A stretch of 26,545 nt of DNA. It comes from DASPXK01 sp035637315. GTDB lineage: Bacteria > Chloroflexota > UBA6077 > JACCZL01. The notes under the pieces are model-generated. The model was not told where the DNA came from, ran no database searches, and saw only the letters and a program-made list of their open reading frames with translations. The DNA lies in assembly GCA_035637315.1 (NCBI GenBank), contig DASPXK010000295.1:1-26545 (forward strand). The letters are read 5' to 3'. Shown one piece after another: positions 17,350 through 23,813 of the stretch (position 1 is the first letter of the stretch; every line of letters begins with the position of its first letter). A program made the position numbers and the translations under genes.

Positions 17350-17424
17350 GATCTTCGGCTCCTTTCCCTACTGGAGCCAGCGTAGCGCGGCGCGAATCCA
17401 ACGCGCAAGCAGGCTCACTGCTTC

Positions 17425-17638
17425 TCACAACCCGACCCCAGTCCCCGCCCCGAGAAAGGTCGGCCATTCGCCGCAGTCGTCGACGACTACGTACGGGACG
17501 TGGGTCGGCAGGCCCGCGGTGACGCGCTGGACGCTGAAGGCGACCTGGGCCGTGTTAGGCGGGACGGGTGAAAGCGAAGGCGCTGGTCTGGGTCTGGCCG
17601 TTGAGGGTGACGCGGGCGTTGGTGGGCGTTCCGCGCTT
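17425..17638 (-). pseudogene. C-terminal fragment of a surface/secreted protein
   Basis: Only the tail of a gene remains. One frame gives GTPTNARVTLNGQTQTSAFAFTRP, and after a one-base shift near 17,556 another gives NTAQVAFSVQRVTAG, then VVVDDCGEWPTFLGAG before a TGA. VTLNGQ with an RVTAG then DDCGEWPTF ending is a C-terminal pattern I associate with extracellular beta-domain proteins of Chloroflexota. The upstream part is missing: the fragment stops where an SRAP gene begins on the other strand, so this is a rearrangement junction. Function of the parent gene unknown. Confidence 0.6.
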
Positions 17639-18236
17639 CAACGTCGCGCCCACCCAAGACCTACCTGTCATCATCGACACCGCCGACGGGCTGACCCTGC
17701 GCCTCATGGGCTGGGGCTTTGAGCCGTGGTGGATGCGGAACAAGGTCAAGCGGCGTCCCCAGATCAACGCCCGGGCCGAGACCCTGCTCGAGAGCCCATT
17801 GTTTCGGGACGCTGCCATCAGCCAGCCCTGTCTGATCCCGGCGGACGGCTTCTATGAATGGACGGGCGCACCCGGCACTCGGACGAGCCAGCCAGTGCAC
17901 GTCCGCCTGAAGGGCGGCGAGCTGTTGGCCTTCGCCGGCATCTAGGCCGGGCGACGCGATGGCCTCGACACGTATGCGATCGTCACGACCGAGCCAAACG
18001 AGCTGGTGGCGCCGATCCACAACCGGATGCCGGTCATCCTCGCTCCCGACGACGAGGCGTTGTGGTTCGACAGCGCGGTGACCGATCCATTGGTTGTGCT
18101 GGGGTGCCTGCGACCGTACCCCACTCACGAGATGGAGGCGTACCCCGTCGGCCCGCTGGTCTCGTCAGCGTGGAACGAGGGCGCCGAGCTGATCGAGCCG
18201 GCCAGCATCTCACAGCCGCGTCTGTGGTCGAGGTAG
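17631..18236 (+). pseudogene. SRAP (YedK/HMCES-like) domain protein, truncated and interrupted
   Basis: SRAP proteins shield abasic sites in single-stranded DNA by forming a thiazolidine with the N-terminal cysteine (Cys2 after Met removal). Here the family sequence begins at PRFNVAPTQ (about 30 residues in), so the MCGRY start with the catalytic Cys is missing. Retained parts are RRPQINARAET, PCLIPADGFYEW and APIHNRMPVIL (catalytic His). An in-frame TAG at 17,943-17,945 interrupts after LLAFAGI, at a position expected to be Trp (TGG to TAG). Translation then continues in the same frame to a natural stop at 18,236. Two independent lesions make it non-functional. Upstream ATG/GTG codons lie in unrelated sequence. 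Confidence 0.85.
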
Positions 18237-18237
18237 G

Positions 18238-18960
18238 TTACTGCGCTGGCAGCTCAGGCACCCTCGGCGCCTTCGGCGGCTCGGATGGCTTCGGCACGTC
18301 AGGCTTGAGCAGCTCCTTGATCGGCTGGGGCAGCTTCACCCTTCTCCAGGCGCGGGCCTGGGATGTCCTTGCGCCGGGCGACGACCCTGTAATTGAAGTC
18401 CAGGTTGCTGGCGCCGCCCTGCTGCTCGCGCACCTCGAAACCGCTTGGCGTCTGGCTACTGACGTACAGTCCCTTCGAATCACCGCGCGGCGTCAGGTAC
18501 ACGAAGTACTTGTCGTTGTGGACCACCGCCCCGTAGTCCGGATCGAGCTTCACTTCAGCCCGCCCACCCACGAGTCTGGCCTCGCCGAAGTCCTCGAACA
18601 AACTCTCCGGGCTCTCCATGCAGTACAGCCGTCGGTGCGTGCCATCGGGATGCGGCACGGCCGCCGACTTGGCGCCCCCGGTGGCGGTGAAGTCGCCGAC
18701 CACGAGGACTGGGCGGGCGAACCCCCGGCGTAGCCGCCGGCGACCGCCGTGCCGCCGTAGATCCCGTAGCCACCCGACGCGCCGGCGAAGCCCACGCAGC
18801 CGGCCGCGCTGGTGCCGCTCTGGCCGGCGATGCCGTTGCTGCTGGCGGAGAACCCGAAGACGCCGTAGCCGTTGGTGGCGGAACCCAGCACACCTGGGCT
18901 CGGGTTGCCGGGCGCGGTCGCGCGGCCGATCACACCGATGCTGCTGGTCGAGCGCTCGAC
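18238..18960 (-). pseudogene. Glycine-repeat surface protein, 5'-truncated and frameshifted
   Basis: A broken relative of the gene at 20,989-22,269. Remaining pieces, in order, are STSSIGVIGRATAPG, GVLGSATNGYGVFGFSASSNGIAGQS, then a one-base deletion near 18,715, the conserved domain VVGDFTATGGAKSAAVPHPDGTHRRLYCMESPE and FEVREQQGG, then a one-base insertion near 18,335, and finally VKLPQPIKELLKPDVPKPSEPPKAP. The N-terminal signal and most repeats are lost at the 18,946-18,961 palindrome. Its stop is one base from the SRAP stop. No function is known for the family; repeats and homologue signal suggest a cell-surface role. Confidence 0.85.
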
Positions 18961-18961
18961 C
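18946..18961. repeat. 16-bp perfect palindrome at a gene-fragment junction
   Basis: GGTCGAGCGCTCGACC is its own reverse complement. It is where homology to the glycine-repeat protein (minus strand, to the left) ends and homology to the winged-helix family (plus strand, to the right) begins. Confidence 0.85.
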
Positions 18962-19859
18962 TATCTTACCGCTCCACCATCGCCCAGCTAGAACTTGCCA
19001 CCGACCTGATTTTCAGACGCTCCGCCCGGCGACAGGCGCTGTTCCGGCGCGCGGTCGAGCTCGGGGTCCTGCTCGGTGGGGCCGGCCGCGTCGTGCACCT
19101 GTTCGGGCGGTGCATCACTCGTCGCTACCAGGGCCAGCTGCGGACGATCTTGGACCACCCCGATACCGGCCACCCTGTCCTGCGCTCCTACTACCAGACC
19201 TCCTTCGTGAAGCAGTACGAAAAGGCTGACCGCCTGCTGCGGGCCGAGACCTGCATCAACGACACCCGCCATCTCGACATCGGACGTCGCCTCGAGAACC
19301 TGCCCCAACTTATCGCGCGGATGCGCGCCACCAACGAGCGCTACCTCGACCTGCCAGCCGACCTGCTGGCTAGCACGGTCGACACTGGGCAACTGGCTGC
19401 CCTGGCTCAGCCAACTCTGCTCGGGCGCCGCCGTTTGGCGGGCCTCAAGCTGCACGACGACCGCGTCATTCGCCTGCTGGAGACCCTGCTGCACCCGGGC
19501 GGCTTCGTCGCGGACTGGACCAGCCGGCAGGTCCACGCCCGCCAGCTCGATCGCTATCGGCTGGCCGAAAGCCACTACCGCTTGTCTCAGTTCCGCTACG
19601 ACCTGACCAAGCTGCGTGCCAAGGGCCTGGTCGAACGGCTCGGCAAGAGCCGCCGGTACCGACTGACCAGCCTCGGGCTCAAGCTGGGCGTGTTATTGGT
19701 CAAGGCCCGCACCCGCCTGCTCGGTCCGCTCTGCACCCTGGCCACGCGCACTAGCCGCCCCCACCCTACCCGCAACCCAGCCCGGTCGAAGCCGCGCTCC
19801 GCCAAGTTGACACCGCCCTCGATCAGCTCTGCCACGCTCTCGGCCTGGCCGCAGCGTGA
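18949..19859 (+). pseudogene. Uncharacterised winged-helix family protein, copy 2, truncated
   Basis: A long open frame without a proper start: family sequence (LSYRSTIAQLELATDLIF) is already running at the palindrome, so the N-terminus is lost. It continues through LGVLLGGAGRVVHLFGRCITRRYQG, the family core VKQYEKADRLLRAETCINDT, DIGRRLENLP, LKLHDDRVIRLLETLLHPGG and a C-terminal winged helix (YRLSQFRYDLTKLRAKGLVERLGKSRRYRLT). A one-base shift near 19,785 moves the native ending (VDTALDQLCHALGLAAA, stop at 19,857) out of frame. An internal ATG-like start near 19,093 is not the native one. It is related to, but clearly diverged from, copy 1. No known activity. Confidence 0.8.
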
Positions 19860-20038
19860 ACTAAATTCCGCTACGACAGGGGCAAGACCCTAGCGTTCTG
19901 CCCACGCTGTTGCCTATGATCGGTGTGAGTGGCTGATAAAGGCGCCTGCCAGCGCCAATGACCTGCGCCGAAGGCGCCGCCACTGTGAGCGGGGCTAGTG
20001 CGAACTGGACGATCATCGGGGTGAGGGGAGGGAATATC

Positions 20039-20152
20039 GTGAGAAGGCTTCTCGTCGCTGGCATCTTGGGTCTTTGCCTTGGCTTGCTGGCCTCGGTCTC
20101 GCTTCCCAGTGCCTCGGCCACCGTCCAAGGCTCTCGCAGCTCGGGCATGTAG
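20039..20152 (+). pseudogene. Signal-peptide stub of a secreted protein
   Basis: A GTG at 20,039 behind GGGGAGGGAA encodes VRRLLVAGILGLCLGLLASV, then SLPSASATVQG and a TAG at 20,150. This is a well-formed Sec signal (basic n-region, 15-residue hydrophobic core, ASA cleavage site) followed by only about ten residues. Most likely the front end of a gene whose body was deleted; a short secreted peptide cannot be excluded. Confidence 0.5.
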
Positions 20153-20186
20153 TTCTCACCTTGGCTTCGCTTTAGGAGGTCATCCC

Positions 20187-20418
20187 ATGGCAGCAGAAGA
20201 CGAGGTTCGGCAAGCATCCGGTCGGTTCTATGCGGCGTTGAAACCGTGTGGCCAACGGCGATGCCAGCACGATGAGCACGGCCTGGGCGCATGGCGGGCA
20301 CCGCGTCACCAACATCTACCGCCGTGAGGGTGGGGAGTGGAAGATGGTCCACCACCATACCGATGTCTCACCAGCGATGAACGACCTGCTCAGCCGCCTC
20401 CAACCTCCACCCCAGTAG
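20187..20418 (+). pseudogene. SnoaL-like protein with internal deletion and frameshift
   Basis: A near-perfect ribosome site (TAGGAGGT, 20,174-20,181) precedes MAAEDEVRQASGRFYAAL, a typical start of SnoaL/ketosteroid-isomerase-like small proteins. An extra A near 20,241 shifts the frame. Reading past it gives NGDAST, then AWAHGG, and directly HRVTNIYRREGG, WKMVHHHTDVSPAM, which is the family C-terminus. About 70-80 residues between AWAHGG and HRVTNIY are missing compared with the family's usual 130-150 residues. Stop at 20,418. Non-functional; the original substrate is unknown. Confidence 0.8.
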
Positions 20419-20556
20419 GCTGGGAGAGCAGCGCCGCAAACGCGCGCTTGTGGGCGACCAGGAGCCGGGCGGGGCAGTGGGTCACTTTCGCTGAAAAACG
20501 CCGGGTCATTCTTAGCGAGCGCTGAAGATGTGTATCAAACGGGAGGGAGAACAATC

Positions 20557-20844
20557 ATGGCGTACGGGATCGTGCATCATTTCCCCGGAGGCACGAAGGA
20601 GCAGTACGAGGCGTCGATTGCCGCCGTGCACCCGAGTGACGGTCGGCTGCCTGAAGGCCAGATCTTTCACGCAGCCGGTCCATCGGCCGGAGGCTGGACG
20701 ATCATTGCGGTCCACGACTCGAGGGAGAGCTGGGAGCGGTTTCGCGACGGCATCCTAATGCCCAGAATGCAGCAGGGCATCAACGGAGGGTTCCCGACAC
20801 TACCTCAGGAAACGGCCATCGACGTCTATAAGCTCATGCCGTAG
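20557..20844 (+). CDS. Small alpha/beta-barrel (ABM-like) protein
   Basis: A 95-residue protein starting MAYGIVHHFPGGTKEQYEAS at an ATG behind GGGAGGGAG. GGWTIIAVHDSRESWERFRDG and LMPRMQQGINGGF fit the dimeric ferredoxin-like (antibiotic biosynthesis monooxygenase/EthD-like) fold, where a histidine-rich first strand and a Trp-x-x-Phe helix are common. No reaction can be assigned. It is the only gene between 17,400 and 20,900 that looks intact. An in-frame upstream ATG at 20,530 lacks a ribosome site. Confidence 0.75.
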   Translation: MAYGIVHHFPGGTKEQYEASIAAVHPSDGRLPEGQIFHAAGPSAGGWTIIAVHDSRESWERFRDGILMPRMQQGINGGFPTLPQETAIDVYKLMP

Positions 20845-20988
20845 TGCCAGTGCCCTCGCCGAGGGTGCAGCTCGCGTGCTAGGCGCTCGGGCGGAGCAAA
20901 AGGTCGAGTAGCCGGAAGACATCGCTGCTTCCCCGGCCCCTTCGGAACCGGGCGCCGCCGCCGAGCGGGGGCCGGCCAGTCGGCGCTG

Positions 20989-22269
20989 TCATCGCGATGG
21001 CGTGCGCGGCTCCGGCGCCTTCGGCGGCTCGGATGGCTTCGGCAGGTCAGGCTTGACCAACTCCTTGATCGGCCGCGGTAGTTTCACCTTCTCGAGCCGT
21101 GGTCCAGGGATGTCCTTGCGCTCAGCTACGATGCGGTAACCGAAGCTCCCGCTGCTCGTCCCCCCGCCCAGCTCCTGGACCTCGAATGCGTCGTGCCGAC
21201 GCGCCGCGACCGCCAGGCCCTTGACATTGGCGTCATAGGGTGTGACGAAGACCTGGTATTTCGCTGAGTCAACGACCGCGGCGTAATCCTGGTCGAGCTT
21301 ATCTTCGGCCTTGCCGCTGACCAACTTCCCCTCCCCGGAGTCCTCGAACCAGCTCTCCGGGCTCTCCTGGCAGTACAGCAGCCGGTGGCCGCCGTCCGGA
21401 TGCGGCACGGCCGCGTTCTTGGCTCCGTTGGCGACGGTGAAGTCGCCGACCATCAGGACCGGGCCAGCGAAACCGCCGGCGTATCCACCTTGCACCGCGA
21501 TGCCGCCGTAGATCCCATACCCGCCAGGCGCTCCCCGGAACCCAACACAGCCGGCCGCGCCTCCGCCACTCTGCCCTGCGATCCCGTTGCTGCTGGCCGA
21601 GAAGCCGAAGACGCCATAGCCGTTGGTGGCCGAGCCGTACACGCCCGGGCTGCCGTTGTTCGCCGCGCTCGCCGCTCCGAGGACACCGATGCTCTTGGTC
21701 GACTCGCCCAGGACGCCGAGGTTGCTCGTCGAGGTACCCAGCACGCCGACGTACTTGTCCGAGGTGCCCCCAGTGCCCGCCAGATTACTAAGACCTGGCC
21801 CAAAGCCGTGGGATACCCCGAAGACGCCGCTGTTGTTGGTCGACGCGCCGGCCACGCCCGTGGCGTTGGCCGAAGTCCCAATGACGGCGCTCAGGCCCAC
21901 CCCGAGGCCCGGGCCCCCGGCGGTCTGGCCGTAGACCTCGTAGGTTTCCTTGCTCAGGCCCTGCACCCCGACCGCAGGACCAGCGGAACAGCCCAACACG
22001 CCGCTATTGAATGGAGGCGACGGCGCGCCGGCGCTCGTAATCCCGATCACGCCATGTTCAGTGGACCCGAGCGGGGGGAGAAGAGGCGCAGGGTCAATGT
22101 CGCCCCCGGGCATAGCCGCGAGTCCGTAGTTGGCAGTCGAGCCGCCGACCAGCGTGCCCCGGGCGTCGGCGTGGGCGGGCCGGGCCCCGACGGCTCCCAG
22201 GGCGGTGGCCGCCGCGCCGGCCGCGAGCAGGCCCCGCAGCAGGCCGCGGCGGTCGGTCGTCCGCGTCTC
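20989..22269 (-). CDS. Tat-exported glycine-repeat protein (start codon unclear)
   Basis: About 420 residues. Frame-consistent N-terminus TDRRGLLRGLLAAGAAATAL then ARPAHADA is a twin-arginine signal with an AHA cleavage site. Next come about 12 imperfect repeats of a GVxGxS unit (GVLGTSTSNLGVLGES, GVYGSATNGYGVFG), likely a beta-helix or trimeric fibre. A conserved domain follows (NAAVPHPDGGHRLLYCQESPESWFED ... RIVAERKDIPGPRLEKV) and a Pro/Lys-rich tail. No ATG or GTG lies in frame before the signal. The GTG at 22,271, overlapping the preceding TGA, is out of frame, and the first usable ATG (22,113) would lose the signal. Either a frameshift or an error sits near 22,265. Function unknown, probably surface-exposed. 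Confidence 0.75.
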   Translation of the reverse strand, partial: ETRTTDRRGLLRGLLAAGAAATALGAVGARPAHADARGTLVGGSTANYGLAAMPGGDIDPAPLLPPLGSTEHGVIGITSAGAPSPPFNSGVLGCSAGPAVGVQGLSKETYEVYGQTAGGPGLGVGLSAVIGTSANATGVAGASTNNSGVFGVSHGFGPGLSNLAGTGGTSDKYVGVLGTSTSNLGVLGESTKSIGVLGAASAANNGSPGVYGSATNGYGVFGFSASSNGIAGQSGGGAAGCVGFRGAPGGYGIYGGIAVQGGYAGGFAGPVLMVGDFTVANGAKNAAVPHPDGGHRLLYCQESPESWFEDSGEGKLVSGKAEDKLDQDYAAVVDSAKYQVFVTPYDANVKGLAVAARRHDAFEVQELGGGTSSGSFGYRIVAERKDIPGPRLEKVKLPRPIKELVKPDLPKPSEPPKAPEPRTPSR

Positions 22270-22468
22270 ACCCGGGGTCCGCCTCCGGCTCTCGGACGCC
22301 CCGCAGGCGCGCGACCTCGGCCCGCTGCTGGCGGATCTCGGCTTGCTACTCCTCCAGCTGCGCCGCCATGGCCTGCACGCGGGCCACGAGGCCTTCGATC
22401 GTTGGCGCAGAGGCGCGCCCTGGCTGCCCCCGCTCCGTCTGGTCCTCTTCGTTCGCGCTCCCGGTCAT
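22268..22468 (-). pseudogene. Small coiled-coil protein with in-frame TAG
   Basis: AGGAG and the ATG at 22,468 open MTGSANEEDQTERGQPG, then APTIEGLVARVQAMAAQLEE, a TAG at 22,346-22,348, and in the same frame QAEIRQQRAEVARLRGVREPE to a TGA at 22,268. The heptad pattern of a coiled coil runs straight across the TAG, so CAG (Gln) to TAG is the likely mutation. About 65 residues originally. It ends at the start region of the Tat protein, so the two were probably translated together. Its role is unknown. Confidence 0.6.
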
Positions 22469-22513
22469 CACCCACTCCTGAACCTGGTCGACTTCGGACC
22501 CCCAGGCGGTCCG

Positions 22514-22542
22514 GCTGTATTCGACTCGCCGCCACCTGTCAA
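22514..22542 (-). promoter_or_regulatory. Sigma-70-like promoter before the coiled-coil/Tat genes
   Basis: On the minus strand, a perfect TTGACA (22,542-22,537), exactly 17 bases of spacer, then TACAGC (22,519-22,514; three of six). It gives a leader of about 40 bases before the ATG at 22,468. It implies separate transcription from the small ORFs upstream. Confidence 0.45.
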
Positions 22543-22643
22543 AGCGGCATGGTACATCATGACACTCAGAACCAGACACAAACGGCAGATCCACACGCTC
22601 GGCCACATTGAGCACGTCGCCCGACCTGGCATCGCTTCTGGCG

Positions 22644-22933
22644 TCAGGAACTCGGCGCCGTCAGGACCGCCAGGCGTGTGATCGCTGCTTCTCCGCCCGC
22701 CCCGACGCCTCGGGGTGGCCGGCCCGCGGTGGGCTGGCCGTTGGCCAACTCGACGGCGGGGATGAGCCGCTCTTGTCGATCGAGACGATGGCGTCGGCGC
22801 CGCGCTCGGGCAGCACGACATCCCTGGCGTACCTGGAGATGTTCAGCCACTCGTCGACGCCCTCGAGCTTCAAGCCGCGGTCGTTCACCGCCAGGACGGT
22901 GCTGCTAACCCGCTGCCCGCTCTGTGATGCCAT
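22644..22933 (-). pseudogene. Small hypothetical protein, frameshifted
   Basis: The ATG at 22,933 overlaps the stop of the preceding ORF (TGATG). It encodes MASQSGQRVSSTVLAVNDRG then LKLEGVDEWLNISRYA, DVVLPERGADAIVSIDKSG, resembling a compact beta-barrel (OB-like) small protein. One base appears to be missing near 22,767; the other frame then continues LIPAVELANGQPTAG to a stop at 22,644. If the shift is real, the product ends in an unrelated Pro/Arg tail. The OB-like label is a guess from the strand pattern. Function unknown. Confidence 0.5.
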
Positions 22934-23094
22934 CACGTCCGCCCCTGGCGTCGAATCGTGGTGGTGGCGTAGCACGCCGCGCACAGCTCGACGCGCTCGA
23001 TCACGACCCAATCCAGCACATCGACTCTGCGCTTGTCGCAGTGGTCGCAGATCGCGACCAGATCCCCCGCTGGCTGAGCGTGGGTGCTTGTCAT
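22933..23094 (-). CDS. Small four-cysteine (zinc-ribbon-like) protein
   Basis: 53 residues from an ATG at 23,094: MTSTHAQPAGDLVAICDHCD, then VDVLDWVVIERVELCAACYA. Two CxxC pairs (CDHC and CAAC) about 21 residues apart suggest one zinc ribbon. Both ends overlap neighbouring ORFs through TGATG, so it is translated as part of a chain. A separate family is not recognised. Small zinc proteins of this form occur in prophage-like and mobile regions, but nothing else here proves that origin. Confidence 0.6.
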   Translation of the reverse strand: MTSTHAQPAGDLVAICDHCDKRRVDVLDWVVIERVELCAACYATTTIRRQGRT

Positions 23095-23234
23095 CAGCCC
23101 AGCCTCCCCTCGCGCAGCTCGCGTTTGCGCCGCGTGAGCGCGGCCCGAATGGCGACGTACTCCTGACACGCGCCGCACCCGGGGCACCTGGCTCGGGCCG
23201 AGACCGGGTGCTCCCCGTCCAGCCGGCACCCCAC
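23094..23234 (-). CDS. Very small cysteine-rich protein
   Basis: About 46 residues if it begins at the GTG at 23,234: CRLDGEHPVSARARCPGCGA, then CQEYVAIRAALTRRKREL. C-x6-H followed by CPGCGAC could form one metal site, and the C-terminus is a basic helix. The frame is open to 23,351 without clear coding signs, so the start is uncertain. Its TGA overlaps the next ATG (TGATG). No family recognised. Confidence 0.45.
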   Translation of the reverse strand: MGCRLDGEHPVSARARCPGCGACQEYVAIRAALTRRKRELREGRLG

Positions 23235-23476
23235 GCCGGCGCCTAGCCAGTCGGAAGCCGCGATAACTGGACAAGTTTTGCGTGACGACGCTCTCAAGAC
23301 GCCACAGCGCTGCCTTTTTTCTAACCAGAGTTTAAGGTGGCATTCAACCAAGCTTAACCGCTCCTTCCTTGGGCCATGCTACGGTCAACTACGACATGAT
23401 CTCGGCGTCAGATGGCGCGCTGGGGCGGTAGCGGTCCGGTCGCGCCGGTCTGGCCGCTCGGTCGAGGAGGACTCGC
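23235..23476. other. Intergenic region with AT-rich island
   Basis: Divergent space between the small-ORF chain and the HTH gene. Bases 23,315-23,360 are clearly AT-richer than their surroundings and contain CCAAG and CTTGG as a spaced inverted pair (about 23,350-23,372), a possible operator. No confident promoter and no ORF. Confidence 0.3.
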
Positions 23477-23809
23477 ATGCATTCCTGTCTGTCGAATCAC
23501 ACCGCGCTGCTGATGCTGCTGGCGGCCCGCAGCGAGGTCACTACCCGCGACCTGGCGATCTCGCTCGGCATCACCGAGCGGGCGGTCCACCGCATCTTGA
23601 AGGACCTCGCCCGCCAGGGTTACATCAGCATCGGCAAGAACGGCTATCGCAACACCTACAAGCTCCATCCCCAGAAGTCATTGGGCCACCCGTCGTTCCC
23701 CTCGATTACGCTCGGCGACCTGATCGGGCCTCTGACCCCCAGGCTGATCAAGCTGCTCAAAACCAAGAACTCATCCCGCTCGGTCCGCCTGGTGGCCGCA
23801 CCGGCGTAA
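23477..23809 (+). CDS. Small winged-helix transcriptional regulator
   Basis: 110 residues from the ATG at 23,477, with GAGGAGG about 7 bases upstream. Residues 8-65 form a MarR/ArsR-like helix-turn-helix: ALLMLLAARSEVTTRDLAIS, then LGITERAVHRILKDLARQGY (recognition helix) and the wing ISIGKNGYRNTYKL. The C-terminal part (LGDLIGPLTPRLIKLLK) may mediate dimerisation. No ligand domain. Convergent with the gamma-glutamyltransferase gene (4 bases apart); target genes are unknown, possibly the divergent small ORFs. Confidence 0.82.
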   Translation: MHSCLSNHTALLMLLAARSEVTTRDLAISLGITERAVHRILKDLARQGYISIGKNGYRNTYKLHPQKSLGHPSFPSITLGDLIGPLTPRLIKLLKTKNSSRSVRLVAAPA

Positions 23810-23813
23810 AGCG

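Noticed and set aside
21385..22611. 408-codon plus-strand ORF
   Set aside because: Opposite the glycine-repeat protein; Arg/Ala/Pro-rich with no recognisable domain.
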